From contig BDIU01000192.1 in NCBI GenBank assembly GCA_002118135.1, positions 372,001 through 436,000 of the forward strand: 64,000 nt of DNA, read 5' to 3'. The notes below the pieces were generated by a model. It had not been told where the DNA came from. It did not search any database and saw only the letters and a program-made list of their open reading frames with translations. Position 1 is the first letter of the stretch, and each line of letters opens with the position of its first letter. This DNA is from Trebouxia sp. TZW2008 (lineage: Eukaryota > Chlorophyta > Trebouxiophyceae > Trebouxiales > Trebouxiaceae). The translations under genes and the position numbers were made by a program. This document shows, piece by piece, positions 22,915 to 37,900 of this stretch.

Positions 22915-25900
22915 CTATCGCTTCAAAAAGTTGAGCCTGCTGAGTGCAAAATATGTCGCAAACCAGCAAATGAAACACCACGCCACCAGTATGAGCACAA
23001 TCCAGCCCAGCATGCCCCGACTGCACATGAAACACACCCTATCACTGCCTGTTGAAATTTGCATTGGGTTCTCCCAAGCAATATACATGCTTGGTGCACA
23101 ATCTTGTGCCAATCTTGTACCATTCAACAAGATCTACAGGTGGTGTGGACAGTGTACACGCAGGCTCCTGCAAGTTTGCACAACATGCCAAGTGCCCATC
23201 CAGAAAGATGGGCTGGTGACTCACCGCTTAGGGTGCAGCGTCAAGCTGAAGACTGCGCACATGTTTAGACAGCAATATGCAAAGTGCCAAAGGACTTCAA
23301 AGAAGCAGCTTACTGGTAGCCAAATATCATCTCAACAGCTTGGTAGGCAGGAACCATCTCTCCTGAGTTGAGTGCAACCAAGACGCTCAAGTTGTCCACC
23401 TGACTCTCAATCAGACCGTATACAGTCCAGAAGATGGGGTTGAGGTATGACAGCCAGATCCTGTCACAGCATGAACATAGGATCCAGCACAAAACCAGTA
23501 TTGACTATGCTGAGCTACAAAGTGAAAGCAACACAACGATTTTCCTTTGTTGCGCAACTCATGGCAGCGCTATCAGAGGCAGCATTCATGGCAAAAACAA
23601 AGCCCTGTCAGCAGCGCACATAACCAAAGATATGCTACACACAGATTGCACATCCTGGAGCACATGCACACACACTCTGAAGTGCAACAAATGAGTCATC
23701 GAGTTCAGCAAACATATGCATTCATGGTGCAGGTGAAGGAGAGGACTTACCACCAGCCTGGCATGTTGACTTGGGTGATGACAAAGCCAGCAAATAGATG
23801 GAACAGGGAGTACATGTAGGAGGAGCAGACTGCAGCAATCTTCATGTTGGGTGTGATGGCCACTGCAATCATGCCTGCATGCAGGAAACCCTCTCAATGA
23901 TCCTGTGCCTGCAAGCACTTTAGCAGGAGCAAGCCATCTCTTGGCTGCAAGAAAGTGACTTCTAGCCTTGAATGGGGGAACCAAACAGAATGAATGGCTT
24001 GTTTGGCCATGCAAAACATAACACAACATTATGACACATGCCAAATACATCAGCTCAGCAGAACAGATAACTTTGGACCGGCAGTTCACTGGAATAGGCC
24101 CACGTGAACATTGGTTCTTGACTCAACATGCTTGCAGGCAAGCTTACCAAAGAAGGTAAAGTAGACTTGGGTGAGGTAGGTGTACAGCAGGAACCAGAAG
24201 AACTTGCCAGCATCCCGCTGGAACCAGCACATCCAGTACACAATGCTAGTGAAGACCAGAGACTGCAGCGAGATGTACATGATCTCCACACACCCCTGCA
24301 ACCACGAAAGACATCGGTCAATCAGCTGATAATTCAGTGAATAAGCTTTTGATTGTTCAGTTAGAATCAGCACATCTAGAACACAATGCTAGTGAACACC
24401 AGAGACTGCAACGAGATGTACATGGTTTCCACGCACCCCTGCATCACACCGTTGATCAGCTCCTGAATTTGTTTGTCAGAACCCAGAGCAGCAACACATG
24501 CTTCAATCAGAGTGATGACGGCAGGGCATTCCAAACTTAAACTGAAGCAACGGGATGGTGCTGCCAGTGTAAGGACCAGGAGCCAAAACACACATGCCGT
24601 TGATCATAGTGTCAAGAACAGTTTACTCGGCATTTGTCGTACGACAACATTGACAGAACTGCTTACCAGCGCTAAAACCCAGGGAGCAAAAGAGTACATG
24701 CCAGCTGCTCTCTCACGATATGACACCGCCCTCTCTGAACTTATGACTGGCTGCACCACCAGCGCGTTGATGATGGCAAAGAATAGCACACTGGCGTACA
24801 GAGCTCCAAGCACATTCGTCAAGCCGCCTTGAGTGGTCAGCTTGTCTCTGCAACAACAGCATGCTGGAAATTAGCATATCTGCCCAGCAGCTTTGTGTTG
24901 TTCAGCTTGCCCCTGCAACAAGTTTAGAGAAAGGAATGCATGCTGCTTGTACGTTACCAGGTTGCAATCCAGGGCATTGACGATGGCAAACAACAGCACA
25001 TCCGCATACAGGGCGCCTCATACACTTGTGTATCAGTCGTAAGTATCAGTCAGATCAGAGAAGTTGAGTCGATTGCTGTCTTACCCTAGCCGCCAGAAGA
25101 TGGCACCAAACAGGAACCCTACGCTGATGGCATAGAAGAATCTCATGCCGTTGTATTCTGGCATTCTCCAGTAAGCCGCTGTATACTTGGTGAAGACAGT
25201 TTGGTACTGCACCCAGAACGGCTTTGGGTACTTGGACTTGAACTTCAAGGCCTGTGTACCCTCCTTAGGACTGCTGAACTCATCCAGCAACTTGTCATAC
25301 TTCCTGCAAAATTGAAAAGAAGACTTGATTGTCACTGTGCTGGCTAAGCCACACATGCCAATGAGCATGCTTTCCTGACACAGCAAAAAGCATGTACATT
25401 GACCAGAATTGAGAATCCCGACATATCAGATGCGTTGCAGCCAAACATGCTAAAGTCAGACACAGTCCTGTCTGAACACGACAATGCAGATCGCATTGGG
25501 TATGTGTCACTTGGTCAGTCAACCTGTTTGAGCTTGTCAATTAGGCTGGAATTGATCAAGCCAGTGTCAACAATCAGTCATCACGGGAAACACCCTTGAA
25601 TGTATCTGAGCAACATCTTCTGTCCTGACAGGACGTATGCTTCACACTGCACAGGATGGTACCTGGCTAAGTCTGACTCCTTGTACACTTGAGCGAAGTC
25701 AACTCCCAGCTGATGCTCCATGCCGGGTGTCGTGATCTCCAACATCCAGGTGGCAGGATTCAACTCCCCTTGAATAGCGGGTACCCCAGGCACGGCCTGC
25801 ACATACGGACAGATTGTAGGGCCACAGTCTATATCATGCAAAATCATGTGAGTACTACAAGCTGCTCTTAGCTCAAGAAGCAATGCTGCGTCGCTGTTTA

Positions 25901-28900
25901 CACAAAGCGCCGCACTAATATGCAGTTTGATCAGTCAAAGTCTGCTGTTGAGCGCTGCCAATGTGACAAACAGATGTTGATCTAGTCATCTTGACGCATG
26001 ATGCCTAAGAGACATATCAGACATGTTGAGCAAAGCTCTGCCTCCGTTCATGAGTTTACAGGCTTTGGGTGACTGAAAGACAAGGCTCATGCTTACCGAG
26101 AAGTAGTCTATCAGGCGCCCAGAGTCTTTGCCCAGCTTGCCATTGAAGATGCACTCCCCGCCTCGCTTCAGCAGCAGCAGCTCATCAAACGCCTCAAAGA
26201 TGTCAATGGATGGCTGGTGAATGGTGCACACAATTGTCCTGCCTGTGTTGACGATATTGCGCACTGTCCGCATGACAATGGCTGCTGCTCGTGCATCCAG
26301 GCCTGCACATGTGCAGTGCAGCAAGTGAGAATGGCGAACGGTCATCACACGAGTCAGACACGTATATTGATGGCGGGTGGATGGTACACACAATGGTTCT
26401 GCCACTCTTCACAATGTTGCACACTGTCCTCATGACAATGGCTGCTGCTCATGCATCTAAGCCTGCACCATTTTCATCATCTTCAGCAACAGAATGCAGT
26501 CTTGCGAACACGCTATATTGTGGACTGTGTTGTAGACTGTGGGAGGCTAGTGACTGGCGCGCTCAATGGTGATGTCAGGCAGTACAGGATACTATTGATG
26601 AGAAATTGCGGCTTGCTATGGATGAGAGATTGCAGGTTGCTATAGCTGAGAAATTGGCCGTGACTCACCTGAGGTTGGCTCGTCCATGAACACAATGGAG
26701 GGGTTAGCAACCAGCTCCACTGCAATGGTGAGGCGCTTCCTCTGCTCTACAGACAGGCCAGTGGCCCCAGGCCTTCCCACAACAGCCCCTGCTAGAGACC
26801 GCAGCTCTACCAGATCCATGACCTGATTCACAATGAGTGATTTCAGCCAGTAGGGATGGGTTCAATTGAACACCCAGTGAGGTAGATCAGTTCATTGAAT
26901 TGAAATTGGCAAGTGAGCTGACCAAAATGAGGTTGCAAGTGAATGTTGACAATGCATGTCATATGGCACATACAACCCCTTGAGCCAAGTCAGTGACAAA
27001 CGAGAAGCACTGTTTGACCAGCAATAACTGGTGCGACACGTGCCCAGCATGTTGGTCTGCATTTATGAGGCAACTGAATGGGTGGCGCAGTGAACAACAA
27101 ACCCTACAGCAGGGCGTGCAGGGTATAGACAGGTCCCATACCTGGTCCACAAAGGCCTCTGTGGTGTCCTTGTCAATTTCCTTCTCATTGCGCAGGGTGC
27201 CACTGTACATGAGAGCCTCATGCACTGTTGACGCGGCTGAGTGGGTGTCGAACTGCTCCACATAGCCTGACACTCGGGCAAAGCTGTCCTGCTCTTTGGG
27301 GTGGCCATTGATTCGCACGTCTCCTTCTATGCGCCCACCTGCAGAAAAGAAACAATCAGTGACAGGTTTCTGCTTGCTCACATCTCCAACTACACATGAA
27401 CTGGGACAACTGGACACACAGCTAGCTCTGGTGCATAGTTGAAACAGCAGCTAAACACCTACACGTTGCATGTCTGCTTCAAAAATTGTTGTGCAAAGCT
27501 CATTTGCAACAGCAACTAGCAACTAAACAAGTGTGTCTCTAGCTTGTAAAACACAAAGTGCCAAAAGTTGCGACGCACAAGTTCGTGACAACCCAAAAAG
27601 ACAACCATTGTCCCTTGGGCTCACCAGTTTTCCTGCCTGCCAGGACATCCATGAGAGTGGTTTTACCAGCGCCCATAACCCCATAAATCAAGTGAGCACA
27701 TTAGGCCTGAAGGCACCGTTGATGCCCTTGTAACAACCGTAACATGCACAACAAACTGCCTTGTCTTGCAGACAATGCCTACCTGTTTTCCTGCCTGCCA
27801 GGACATCCATAAGAGTGGTTTTGCCAGCGCCTGTGACCCCCATGAGGCAGGTGAGCACCTTAGGCCTAAAAGCACCGCTGATGCCCAGCAGCAGCTCCAG
27901 CCAAGGGGTGCTGCCCTCCATGTGTACATGTGCCCTGTCCTTTGCCCCTTCCTGCATTTGCGCCAGATACAGTCTAAATAGAAACCTTGCCGACGCAAAC
28001 ATGGCCCGTGGCCCTTGCCTGAACTGCTCAAGGTTGAGGTGTGGCACCATGTCCTGTGTCATGTCATGCATGGTCAACAAAACCTGTGCATGCAATGGAA
28101 ACAGAGACTGCATGCAATGACACTACCGATCCAGAACAAGGACGGCCATGGTATACATCCTGCTGAATGCAATGCTGAGCAAGTCGCTGATTTGGCCAGC
28201 AATCTCCAGCGAGAGCTTATGATTCCGTTTCTGATAGGACAATGCAAGAAGGTGACATCTCCAAACAAAGCCGGTAGCAAGCAAGTGCCACTTACCTTTG
28301 GGATTTGCACCCAGTAGTGCAGGTCCTTGAAGGTCATGGTCATGGGCTCAAACGGCAGCACCATACCCTCTCCTTCCAATTGCTTCCTGCACCAGCAAGA
28401 GAATACACATTCACTATCAATTCTGAGCAGCAACGGCGATCTGGCCAGAACTCCCAGCTAAGAAAGCTCAGCTCAGCTCAACATAGCAGCATCAGCTAAC
28501 TGGCACATGACTGCTGGCAAAAGCAAGCATCAAAGCTTGCTGAGATCAAGTGAGCAGCGCAACAGAACGAAATCAGCTGCACCAGCAGCTGCAGCAGTGT
28601 ATCACACGACTAGCAGTAACAATGAACAACAGCTGGTACTCAACAGTCAAGCCAGGACAGCTGAGCATAACAGCAGCAGCTACACCAGCAAGCCATCATA
28701 TGATGACTATCAGCACTGACCAGCAACAACTCCTCCATTAAAGCTTGCAATCAAAACAGCACAGCTTTGTGAAAGTGCACCAAGTGCAAAAACCTTAGTT
28801 CTAGACTCAGGGGAGGAAAATGTTTGCAAAGCGCAGTGAAGGCAGCTTTAGGATCTAGAAAAGCAAAGACAGAAGAAGAAACACATGGGGAAAAGTAGAA

Positions 28901-31900
28901 GCAACCAAAAGAGGAGAAGCAGCAGCAGAGGAGAAAGCAGGAGCAAAAACAACAGAAGAAGTAGAGCAAAAGACTCACTTGGAGCGCATTCGCCGAGAGC
29001 TGTTTCTCCTAGAGCTGCCGCCAATCAGGGCTCTTCTTCTGGACGAGTCAGCCTTGCTCGTGCGGGGAACTGCCCTGGATCCTGCCCTTTCAAGGGGCAC
29101 TGACTGCTCTGAATGCACTGTGGAGTTGATGGATTCCAATGAGTCCCTCCGGCCACCCTGTAACAAAAGTCAAGGCTGTCAATGTGGTGTTCATTGCAGC
29201 AGGAACTTTCGACGGAACCTAACTGCTCTGTGGACTTCACCAATTCCAGCAAGTCTCTTGGACAGTTCTGTAGTGATCGTCAATCACTACAAAGATGAAT
29301 TGGTGTCAGCACATGCAAATGGAGCAGCATTGCGCAGAATATTAGGCGTGTTGCTTATAGACGCTGCAGCTCTCACCGTGTGGAGAATTCCAAGAGTTCA
29401 AAAACGACAGCAGGGCCACTCTGCAAGCACAACATCCCCCTAGCACGTGTGCCTGACAGTGTGAACCTGTTCATAGATACTACAGTAACTTCTCTTTACA
29501 ACGACTGCTTTGAGTTTCAAGAACATTGTCCTTACATCAAATCATGCCCACTCAAGATACGCCATTTCAGTCAGAAACAGTCATTGGTTTCCAATAGCGT
29601 TGCCCTTACATAAAGATGTGCTTACAAAAAGTGTCCTTACAAAGAGAAATTACTGACAGCTCCTCACTGTGCAGAAGTTGTGCTGACCTGAAGGGGTCCG
29701 TTGCCGTTCTGCAGCCGACTGTTGCCATTCTGCATCTGCCCGTTTGACTTTGTCTCTTCAGGCACAGTGGGTAGGTCAATCTGAATGTCGTCTGCAGTAT
29801 CGTAGTCGCCAAACAGGGCCTGTTGCCTGTCCTCTAGCTCTTCTTCAGTCTTTGCCACAGTTGCTGTGGAACCGTAAGCTGCACAGAGCACATTGCACAT
29901 CTTAATGATAGGGCACAATAGATGCATCAAATGGTCCTGGGGCTGAGCCACGGCGGGCAGGTCAACTTGGACATTGTCTGCAGTGTCATGGTCACCGAAC
30001 AAGGCCTGTTGCCTGTTCTGTAGCTCGTCCTCAGGTTTGGCCACAGTTGTTGTGGAACCATACGCTGCACAGTACTCAAGTCAGAACTCAAATCTTGGGA
30101 AGAGATGCATCATCCTCGGCGGAAAGGATTGGCAAATGAGCTTGCAAAGCCTTGTGTCACTGTTGGCACCTGGTCGGTAGGTCAAGCAGATGATGATCAT
30201 CACATTGAGGAGAAAAATGTATGCCAGGTTGGGCTGAAAGGGGGCAGGGGCTTGAGCTCAGGGGGCAGAGGGGGGTACACATGAGCATGCAAAGCCTTAA
30301 ATCACTGTTCGCACCTGGGAGGTAGGCCAGGCAGATGATGATGATGGCATTGAGGAGGACAATGTATGCCAGATTGACCCCAATGCCCAGCCACACCCAC
30401 CAGTACTCATTACTCATGTCCAAGTTTAGCAGGATGCCATCACCTAGGGTCAGGTCCTGGTAAGGAGCATATGGGTAGGGCTTGTTCTGCCAGTGGTCTG
30501 CAGACAGTAGTATGAGTTACTGAGTCAATTGATGGCCAGGTCAGCACACTGAGGGAAACCGTCAAGAGAAAACACGAGGGCAACAGCAAGCACATGAATG
30601 CATGAGTGAGCGAGTGAGCAACGACAGTGAATGAAATCGTGTGAATCAGAGTGAATGCATGGCTACATAACTTCAAAAACGTTATGTACCCTGCAGACGC
30701 CTTTTCCGTACAGCAGATGACATGAGCAGCAATGCTTCGTGGGACTTACTGCCAGAGAACTCATTGATGATAATTGCCTTCTGAGCATACTGGAGGGGGT
30801 TCATCCAGTAGATCCTGCACACAACATACAAAGTTCCAGCACTATTGCGCCGCTAAGAATGTATCACACAGGAAAAGACACATGGCAAAAAAGGTATCCA
30901 TAGAAGCAGAAACGCAGGGGATGTGCATCAACTAGATCTGATGCACATACATGCACTGCTGCCTAGATACAAACAGGATGTACGGTACAAACAAAAATGA
31001 TGCGCAGCAGCAAGGACGTGCTCACAGGCTGAACTGCAGTCGAAAACTTAGGCTGAAGCAGAGTAATGTCACAAATACAAGTTGGCTTTCAAGACAAGGA
31101 TTGCAGCCTTGACATAAACCTGATTTGACTGCAGACCTCACCAACGAAGCACAACGATTGGCAGAGTGAGACAGACCAGGCGCCTCAAGAGTGGATGTGG
31201 CGCTCCATGATGACAAAGCCATCCAGCAGGATGCAGCACAGCATGAGCGTGCAGACAGGCAGAGCATCCCATACAAACAACTGAGTGCCAAGTATCAGAC
31301 AATGCATCAGCTTACCACACGACCCAAGGGTGAATATAGCGCTTGATGATGACAAAACCGTCCAGCAGAATGCAGCAGAGCATGATCAGCATGCCCAGTC
31401 CATTGGCCACAACGATGTTTCTGGCCACCATAGCTGTACAGCGGAAGATGCAGACACCCATCTGATGCGTGACAAACACGATTGCCCAAAACATGAAGAA
31501 CCTGCAAGCATGCCCACACTGTTGTGTCAGCAACACATGGCTGTGCAGCGGAAGATATAGACTCCCCTCTGATGCGCCACAAACACAATGGCCCAGAACA
31601 TGAAGAAGCTGCGAGCAAGCCAAACTTGATGCATCATCGACACAACGGCTCAGAACGTCAAGAACCTGCAAGCATGCCGACAAAATTGCTGTGCACGTTG
31701 TTCATACACACACAGACCCAGCGAGATGTAGCAGCAAATTAGCATAGCATAAAGTCAGCAGCATGCCCGTTGACACTGCTCAAAACGCCCCCGACACACA
31801 GTCAAACAGTCCTGATGTTGTTTTATGATAGCACACTGCAGCATTGCACCACTTGTGTGCTGCCTGTTGGGCTGATAAGCCAAGCTAGCAGACAAACAGA

Positions 31901-34900
31901 GAACAATTGCGCAAATTGCGCAAAGTGCGCAAATTGGGGAAACTGCGCAAATTGGGCAAACAAGCACAGCACATCACAGTGCGGGCGCAGCAGGGTGGTT
32001 TCCAAGGGCCGAACCTGCTAGGCTGGCCAGCTAAGCCAACAGGGAAGTAGGTGACAACAGTCCAGATCAAGGAAACCAGCAGTGAGTAGGGGATGCGCTG
32101 TAGGGCAGCTGGGAACGCAAAGCTGAAGGCGTCAAAGAAGTTCAGCCGTTGCTGCTTCCAGAACACTGGAAGACGCTCCACCTATGGTGCAGAATGTAGT
32201 GAGCAAAGTCTGCAGATGTCAAGGCTTGTCTAGCCTGCATTGATGTCTAGCCTGCACTGACTTCAAGATAGTGGCAGACATGCTGCCTTTTTGGCATCAC
32301 AAGCAATACAGATGCACCATGCACATCTCATGGGTTTACACCATTAACCTGTTGAGCGTTGCTGACATCTTAGCAGTGCTGTGGACATCTCACGCAAAAC
32401 AACTATAGAAACGGAGCAACAAGCCAAGGTGGCACCAGAACACTGACCGCCATGGACATCTCAGCAATGACTTTGGACAGGAAGACTACCAGGCCCAAAT
32501 AGCATCAGTGTAGTGACCGCCTTGAGCATCTCAGTCATGCCATTGAAAAGGATTCCGGGTATGAAAAGGAAGAAAGTCTCCCAGTACACCTCCGGGGTAT
32601 TTTTCTAATTTCTTTTGGGAAGGCAAGCTGGAAAACACGTCATGCACTGACATGACTTTGGCAATCATCTTCTTACCGCCATGGACATCTCAGCAATGCC
32701 ATTGAACAGGATGACCAGCAGGCCAAAGAAGGTGAAGCCCGCAATCTCCTGCCCATCGTTTGGGCTGATGGGGTGCACATGGGTGCGCAGGAACAGGGTC
32801 GCGGCAATCAGCCCCATCACAAAGATCTGAAAGGACTTGGCCTTGTACACCACAATCGTCCGCTTGATGAGCAGAAACTCTCTGTTCATGAGTGCTTTCC
32901 ATCGCTGCAAGCCTGCATCAGTCGAACAGTAGTGTGACTCACTGTCTACTCACGCTGTGGACGGCTATTGAGTGACACTGCAACAACGAGCTGGCAGGAC
33001 TTGCCCTTGTACGCCACAATCGTCCGCTTGATTAGCAGGAACTCTCTGTTCATGAGAGCTTTCCATCGCTGCAAGCCTGCGACAGTGTGCACACTTCTCA
33101 ATCGATGGTGCGCCTAATTCTATGACATGACAGGATGTGCATGGGTGCGCAGGAACAGTGACGAAGCAAACAGCCCCACGAGAAGATCTGGAAGGCCTTG
33201 TACACCACAATGTATGCTTGATCACTCTTGGTTCACAGCTTTCCAGCGCTGCCAAAGCTCTACAGCAATGTGGTTTGTCATGCACAAGGCTTGACATGCA
33301 CACAATTGTGTGCTACACTGTGCAGACATCTGCAACCCTGCACCAAGTTGATTATCCATTGTTGCATAAGCCACACCCTTGAAATTCAGCACGATGCACT
33401 TGCACCAGCACAGAAGTCATGTACCAAAGCATTCAGGCAGTCCAGAGGCAGTCCAGAGGTGTTTGTGGGATGGATGTTGAACTATTTGTAAGAGCATGTT
33501 TAGCAGCCAAATTGCTCACATCAACTATCTTGTGATGATCACTCAACAGTGTTGACAGACTGTCCCTGTACAAGCAGCAGCACAGGCGGCGCAGCACAGC
33601 ACAGCACAGCAGCCTACCATTAAGGGCATATTTGTATTTGATGAGGGCCTCTTCACACTTGGGGTTGGGGGCCTCATAGGGCTGGGCCAAAGCGCCCCTG
33701 GTGGTCTGTGCCATTTGCGTTTGGTCGAAAGCTTTTGCAAAGCCCACCACTGGCATGTACTCCCACTTGGACTTGCCTTTGTAATATTGCTGTAAATGGA
33801 CAAGCATAGGGTGAAGAATGATCAACAAAGCATAGCACTTAGGGTAGACAATCCTTTTGCTAGGGTAGACAATCCTTTTGCTAGGGTAGACAATCCTTGG
33901 CAAAGCCCATGACTGGCATGTATTCCCATTTCGCCTTGTCTTTATAGTATTGCTGTAAATGTTCAAGCATAGGGTGACTGTTGCTCAACATGCCTGTGTT
34001 TGACAATTAGGTATTGCAAGCAAATATTCAAAGATTGTATTTGAAAAGTTGCCAGCACTCGAAAAATCAAACAAGTTTGGACTGAGACATGTGTTGTGTG
34101 CCCTAGTGCGGGGAAAAAGGCGCATGCTCAGTCAAAGAACAAGCCATGCACACAAAGCCAACACAAGTGATGGACAAAGTATGCATGGGCACAGTGTTGC
34201 ATGCTCAACACAGGGAAGTGAACACACCTGCTGGTCCTTCTTGGACGTGACTTCTTGCAAGAAGTCAGAAACAGCCTTGCGCTCTGGCACGTAGAAGTGC
34301 ATGCTCTCAAAGAAGGGCACCACCTCCTCTCTGGGACCATGAAACACCAGGTTGCCTGCACAACACATTGCTTTCTGAGCATTTGTGGCCTTTTTGGCTT
34401 CTCCTCCATCCTGTATATGTTGTTCTTAAGACTTGTCCCCACTCTCTGGTGTGGTAATGGGGGGTCAGGTGCCTGCCCAAAGGGGAAGATGCTGTACACC
34501 TTCATGTGCAGCATGCATTTAGCATTGCACCATGCGCTGCAGTCATCACATTTGTCTGGTGTACATCATGTACTTTTGCAAAGCAAATAATTGTCTTGAC
34601 CTTCAAGAGAAATTTGTCTGCTCAATACAGCTGCATGTCATATGATTTGGAATGTAGTAGCGCTGTGCAATCCAACAGTAGCAAGACTTTGCTAGCAGCA
34701 CTTGCATGTCATGCAGACCATACAGCACACCATGCTGACGATCACAGACGCATACCTTCCGACAGCAGCATGATGTCATCAAACAGGTGGTATGTCTCCG
34801 GCGTCGGTTGCAAAAGCGCAATCAGCATAGTGGCTTGTCTCAAGTGAGCAAAGTGACGCAGGGTCCGCATGATTTGGAATGTAGTGGCGCTGTCCAATCC

Positions 34901-37900
34901 TGTGCTGATTTCATCCAAGAACAGAGTCTTCTTTGGGCTGACTAACAGCTCTCCTGTTGTGACACGCTTACGCTGACCTCCGCTCACGCCTCTGATTTGG
35001 TCATTTCCTATCAGGGTCTCAGAGCAAACCTGCACCAGATTAGCATAGCCATTCATGCTGTTTGCCTCATGGAGCAGTATATGCTGTTGTGGTGCACATT
35101 GCTTGCAGTAAGCTTTGCCCACACCCCCCATTTGCCCATTGCCGATCAGAGTCTTAGGCGGAGATCTGGGCAAGTAAAACACAATTTAGCCCTATACAGC
35201 AGTGTTTCCTGTAATATGAGTTGCTTGCTGAGACCCATGCTCACGCCTCTAATTTGGTCATTACCTATCAGCGTCTCAGAGCAAATCTGCGTGAACCACA
35301 TTGATGGATCTTAAGTTGCACATGCATAGATTGGTATGTTACAATGTCACCATGAACCTTGCTGGGCAGAGCAGAGCACACTGTGATTCCTGTAATGCCA
35401 ACCATGCGCACTGAGAAACTTTTTGGGAAGGCAGGGGCACATAACAAGAAGGGATGCGCTTAGGGGTGTGCAGGTCCTTATACCATAGTTGTAATCATTT
35501 GGCCAGCAGAGTCCTAGACACAGCCTGACCAATTGATGCATGAGTCAGACAAAACGTGGTCCAAGGTTCAAATCATACTGCAGCAAGATACAAACAGCGC
35601 AACATAGTGAAGCTTGCGTCAAGGCCTGGCAGCTTGATGATCAAGTCTGTCACAATTAGACATTATGTGAATGCAGTACGGTGCATACACAGCGTGGACA
35701 CAGCGTGGACAAGGGTAAAACGCACACTGCAGCAATCTACAGAAACCAAAAGAGGGGACTTACATCAAGGCCCAGCAGCTTGATGATCAAGTCTGTCACA
35801 ATGCTGTCCTTCTTGCCCTTGCGGATTTCGGCCTTCATGAATGCATCCAGCTCCCAGTCTGGAGTGTACCCTGCTTCCTTCTCTTTCTTGCGTAGCTCTT
35901 CTAGTTCCTCTGCAACCAATGTTTCAGCATGTTGACAATGCAAGTGCTTGAATCAAGCATGCAACGCCAGTAGTTAGATCATGCATGTAAGCAATGCAAT
36001 TGCTATGGAACTCTTTAGGGCTGTGACCTGCGTTCTCTTTCTTGCACAGCTCTTCCAAGCGCTCATAAGGAAATGCATGTCAGCACAGATGCAATGCAAT
36101 CACCGCATATTCCATTGAATGACACCTGTGGCAATGCAAGTGCTTGAACAAGAAACAGTAAAACCACATGCCTCGGTGACAGTCAACGCAGACTCATGCA
36201 AATGCTTGCTTGCAAATGCAAACTGACTGCAGATAAAAGAGAGGGAATTTCAGCATGTCTTGCGTGCTTTGCAAGCGCTCTTGAAAGTTTGAAAGCCAAA
36301 TCATATTTGCTTGCAGAAGCCAAATGCAGCAGCCTGGCAGAGACTGACATATGCATACAGGCAACCTCACCTCCTTTGTGATCAGTGCCATGACATTTAG
36401 CAAAGTTTAGGGTCTCCTGTACTGTCAACATAGATTGGCACAGACCGTACTGACTAACACCTGGCATCGTGTACTGCCAAATTGAAGTCTGACAAGACAA
36501 GCCCAGCTCACCTGCTTTGTGACCAGTGCCTTGACACCTGGCAGCAAAGTTGAAAGTCTCCCTTACAGTCAACTCCGGCTGATGCAGGTCGTTCTGATCC
36601 ACATAAGCCGCAGTGTGCACCGCTCTGAATTGGTCAAACCCCTTGCCGTTATACGTGATGCTGCCAGTCGTCTTTATGGCGCTGCTCTTATGCAGTCTTC
36701 CTGCTAGTGCGTTCAGCAAAGTGGACTTTCCAGCTCCTGGGGGGCCTAGCAGTAGTGTGAACCTGCCTGGGAACAGGATGCTGTTCATGGTGTCAATGAT
36801 CGTGAAGGGCTGATTGGCGGTTTTGCCTAGGTGAAATTTGTTGAGGAAGCCCTGCACAATCAGACAGACACCGGTCAGTTGATTGCTTGATTGATCACAA
36901 CGCTGCTCTTGTGCAGTCGGCCTGCTAGTGCATTGAGCAAGGTGGGCTTTCTGGCTGTTGAAGGTCCTAGCAGAAGCATGAATCTGCCTGGGTACAGGAT
37001 GCTGTTCATGGTGTTGATGATTGTGAAGGGCTGATTGGCAGTTTTGCCCAGATGAAACTTGTTGAGAAAGCCCTGCGCCAAACAGTGTTTGGTTGTCAAA
37101 ACGCTGCAGCACTGCATGGTACATGGCCCAGGTGCTGTCAAGATACTGACTTGTGCATGCATAATGAGCAGCATCACAGCGTGGTGTACTATTCTCTCAT
37201 GACAACTCACAAAAAGCTACACCAGTCTGGTAGCCAAGCTTGCCATCAATCAATAAATCTATTTTACTGTCGTTGGGACCCAGCAGGGGGGTCAACAGAC
37301 AATGTCAACAACGAATCAATGCTATGGGTGCACAGGAATGCAGAGATTGATTGTCACTTGTCACAGACTCTAGTGCAGGTGCTAATTGTGTAACCGTGAG
37401 TCTTGCCAGGCGGGCCAAGCTGAGCTCAGGACTGACTTGATGCATATGACGACATGTCTGAGCTGGTTTATGCATGCAGCCAGACTTGAACTGCTGGGTT
37501 GACTGAGGTCCAAAGCAGTTTACCTCGGCCATGTTGAGCAGAGTGTTGGTCACAGTAGGGTTGCCCCTGGATCCCACTGCAATGTTTGCTTCCACTTTGA
37601 GCTTGTCCATGCGCACCTCCACTGTGGCCAGATCAATGCCAGCTCTGCACATGGCATACAGTGCAACTCCAACAATTGCCAGCAAGCGATAGGCTGCTGT
37701 GATATAGTGACTCGTTAACATGGTGGCAGGAAGGACTTAATGTTGACAGAACTGAGTCCATGCAAACGCTGTACATACCCAAGCAGCAATGGGCTAGCCA
37801 AACTTGTTGGAATCGTGCCACCAAAGCTAATTGAGAAGCAGTATGAGACCTGATAGCAAGTAAGGTATGCAACTGCAAAAGACGACAGCTCACCTGTCCA

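Noticed and set aside
31900..31968. Regularly spaced repeat resembling a CRISPR array
   Set aside because: Units are about 10-12 bp with no spacers, in a eukaryotic intron.
33838..33900. TAGGGTAGA repeats resembling telomeric sequence
   Set aside because: The unit is 21 bp with only one TAGGG per unit and is repeated three times inside an ABCG intron. It is a local triplication, not a telomere.
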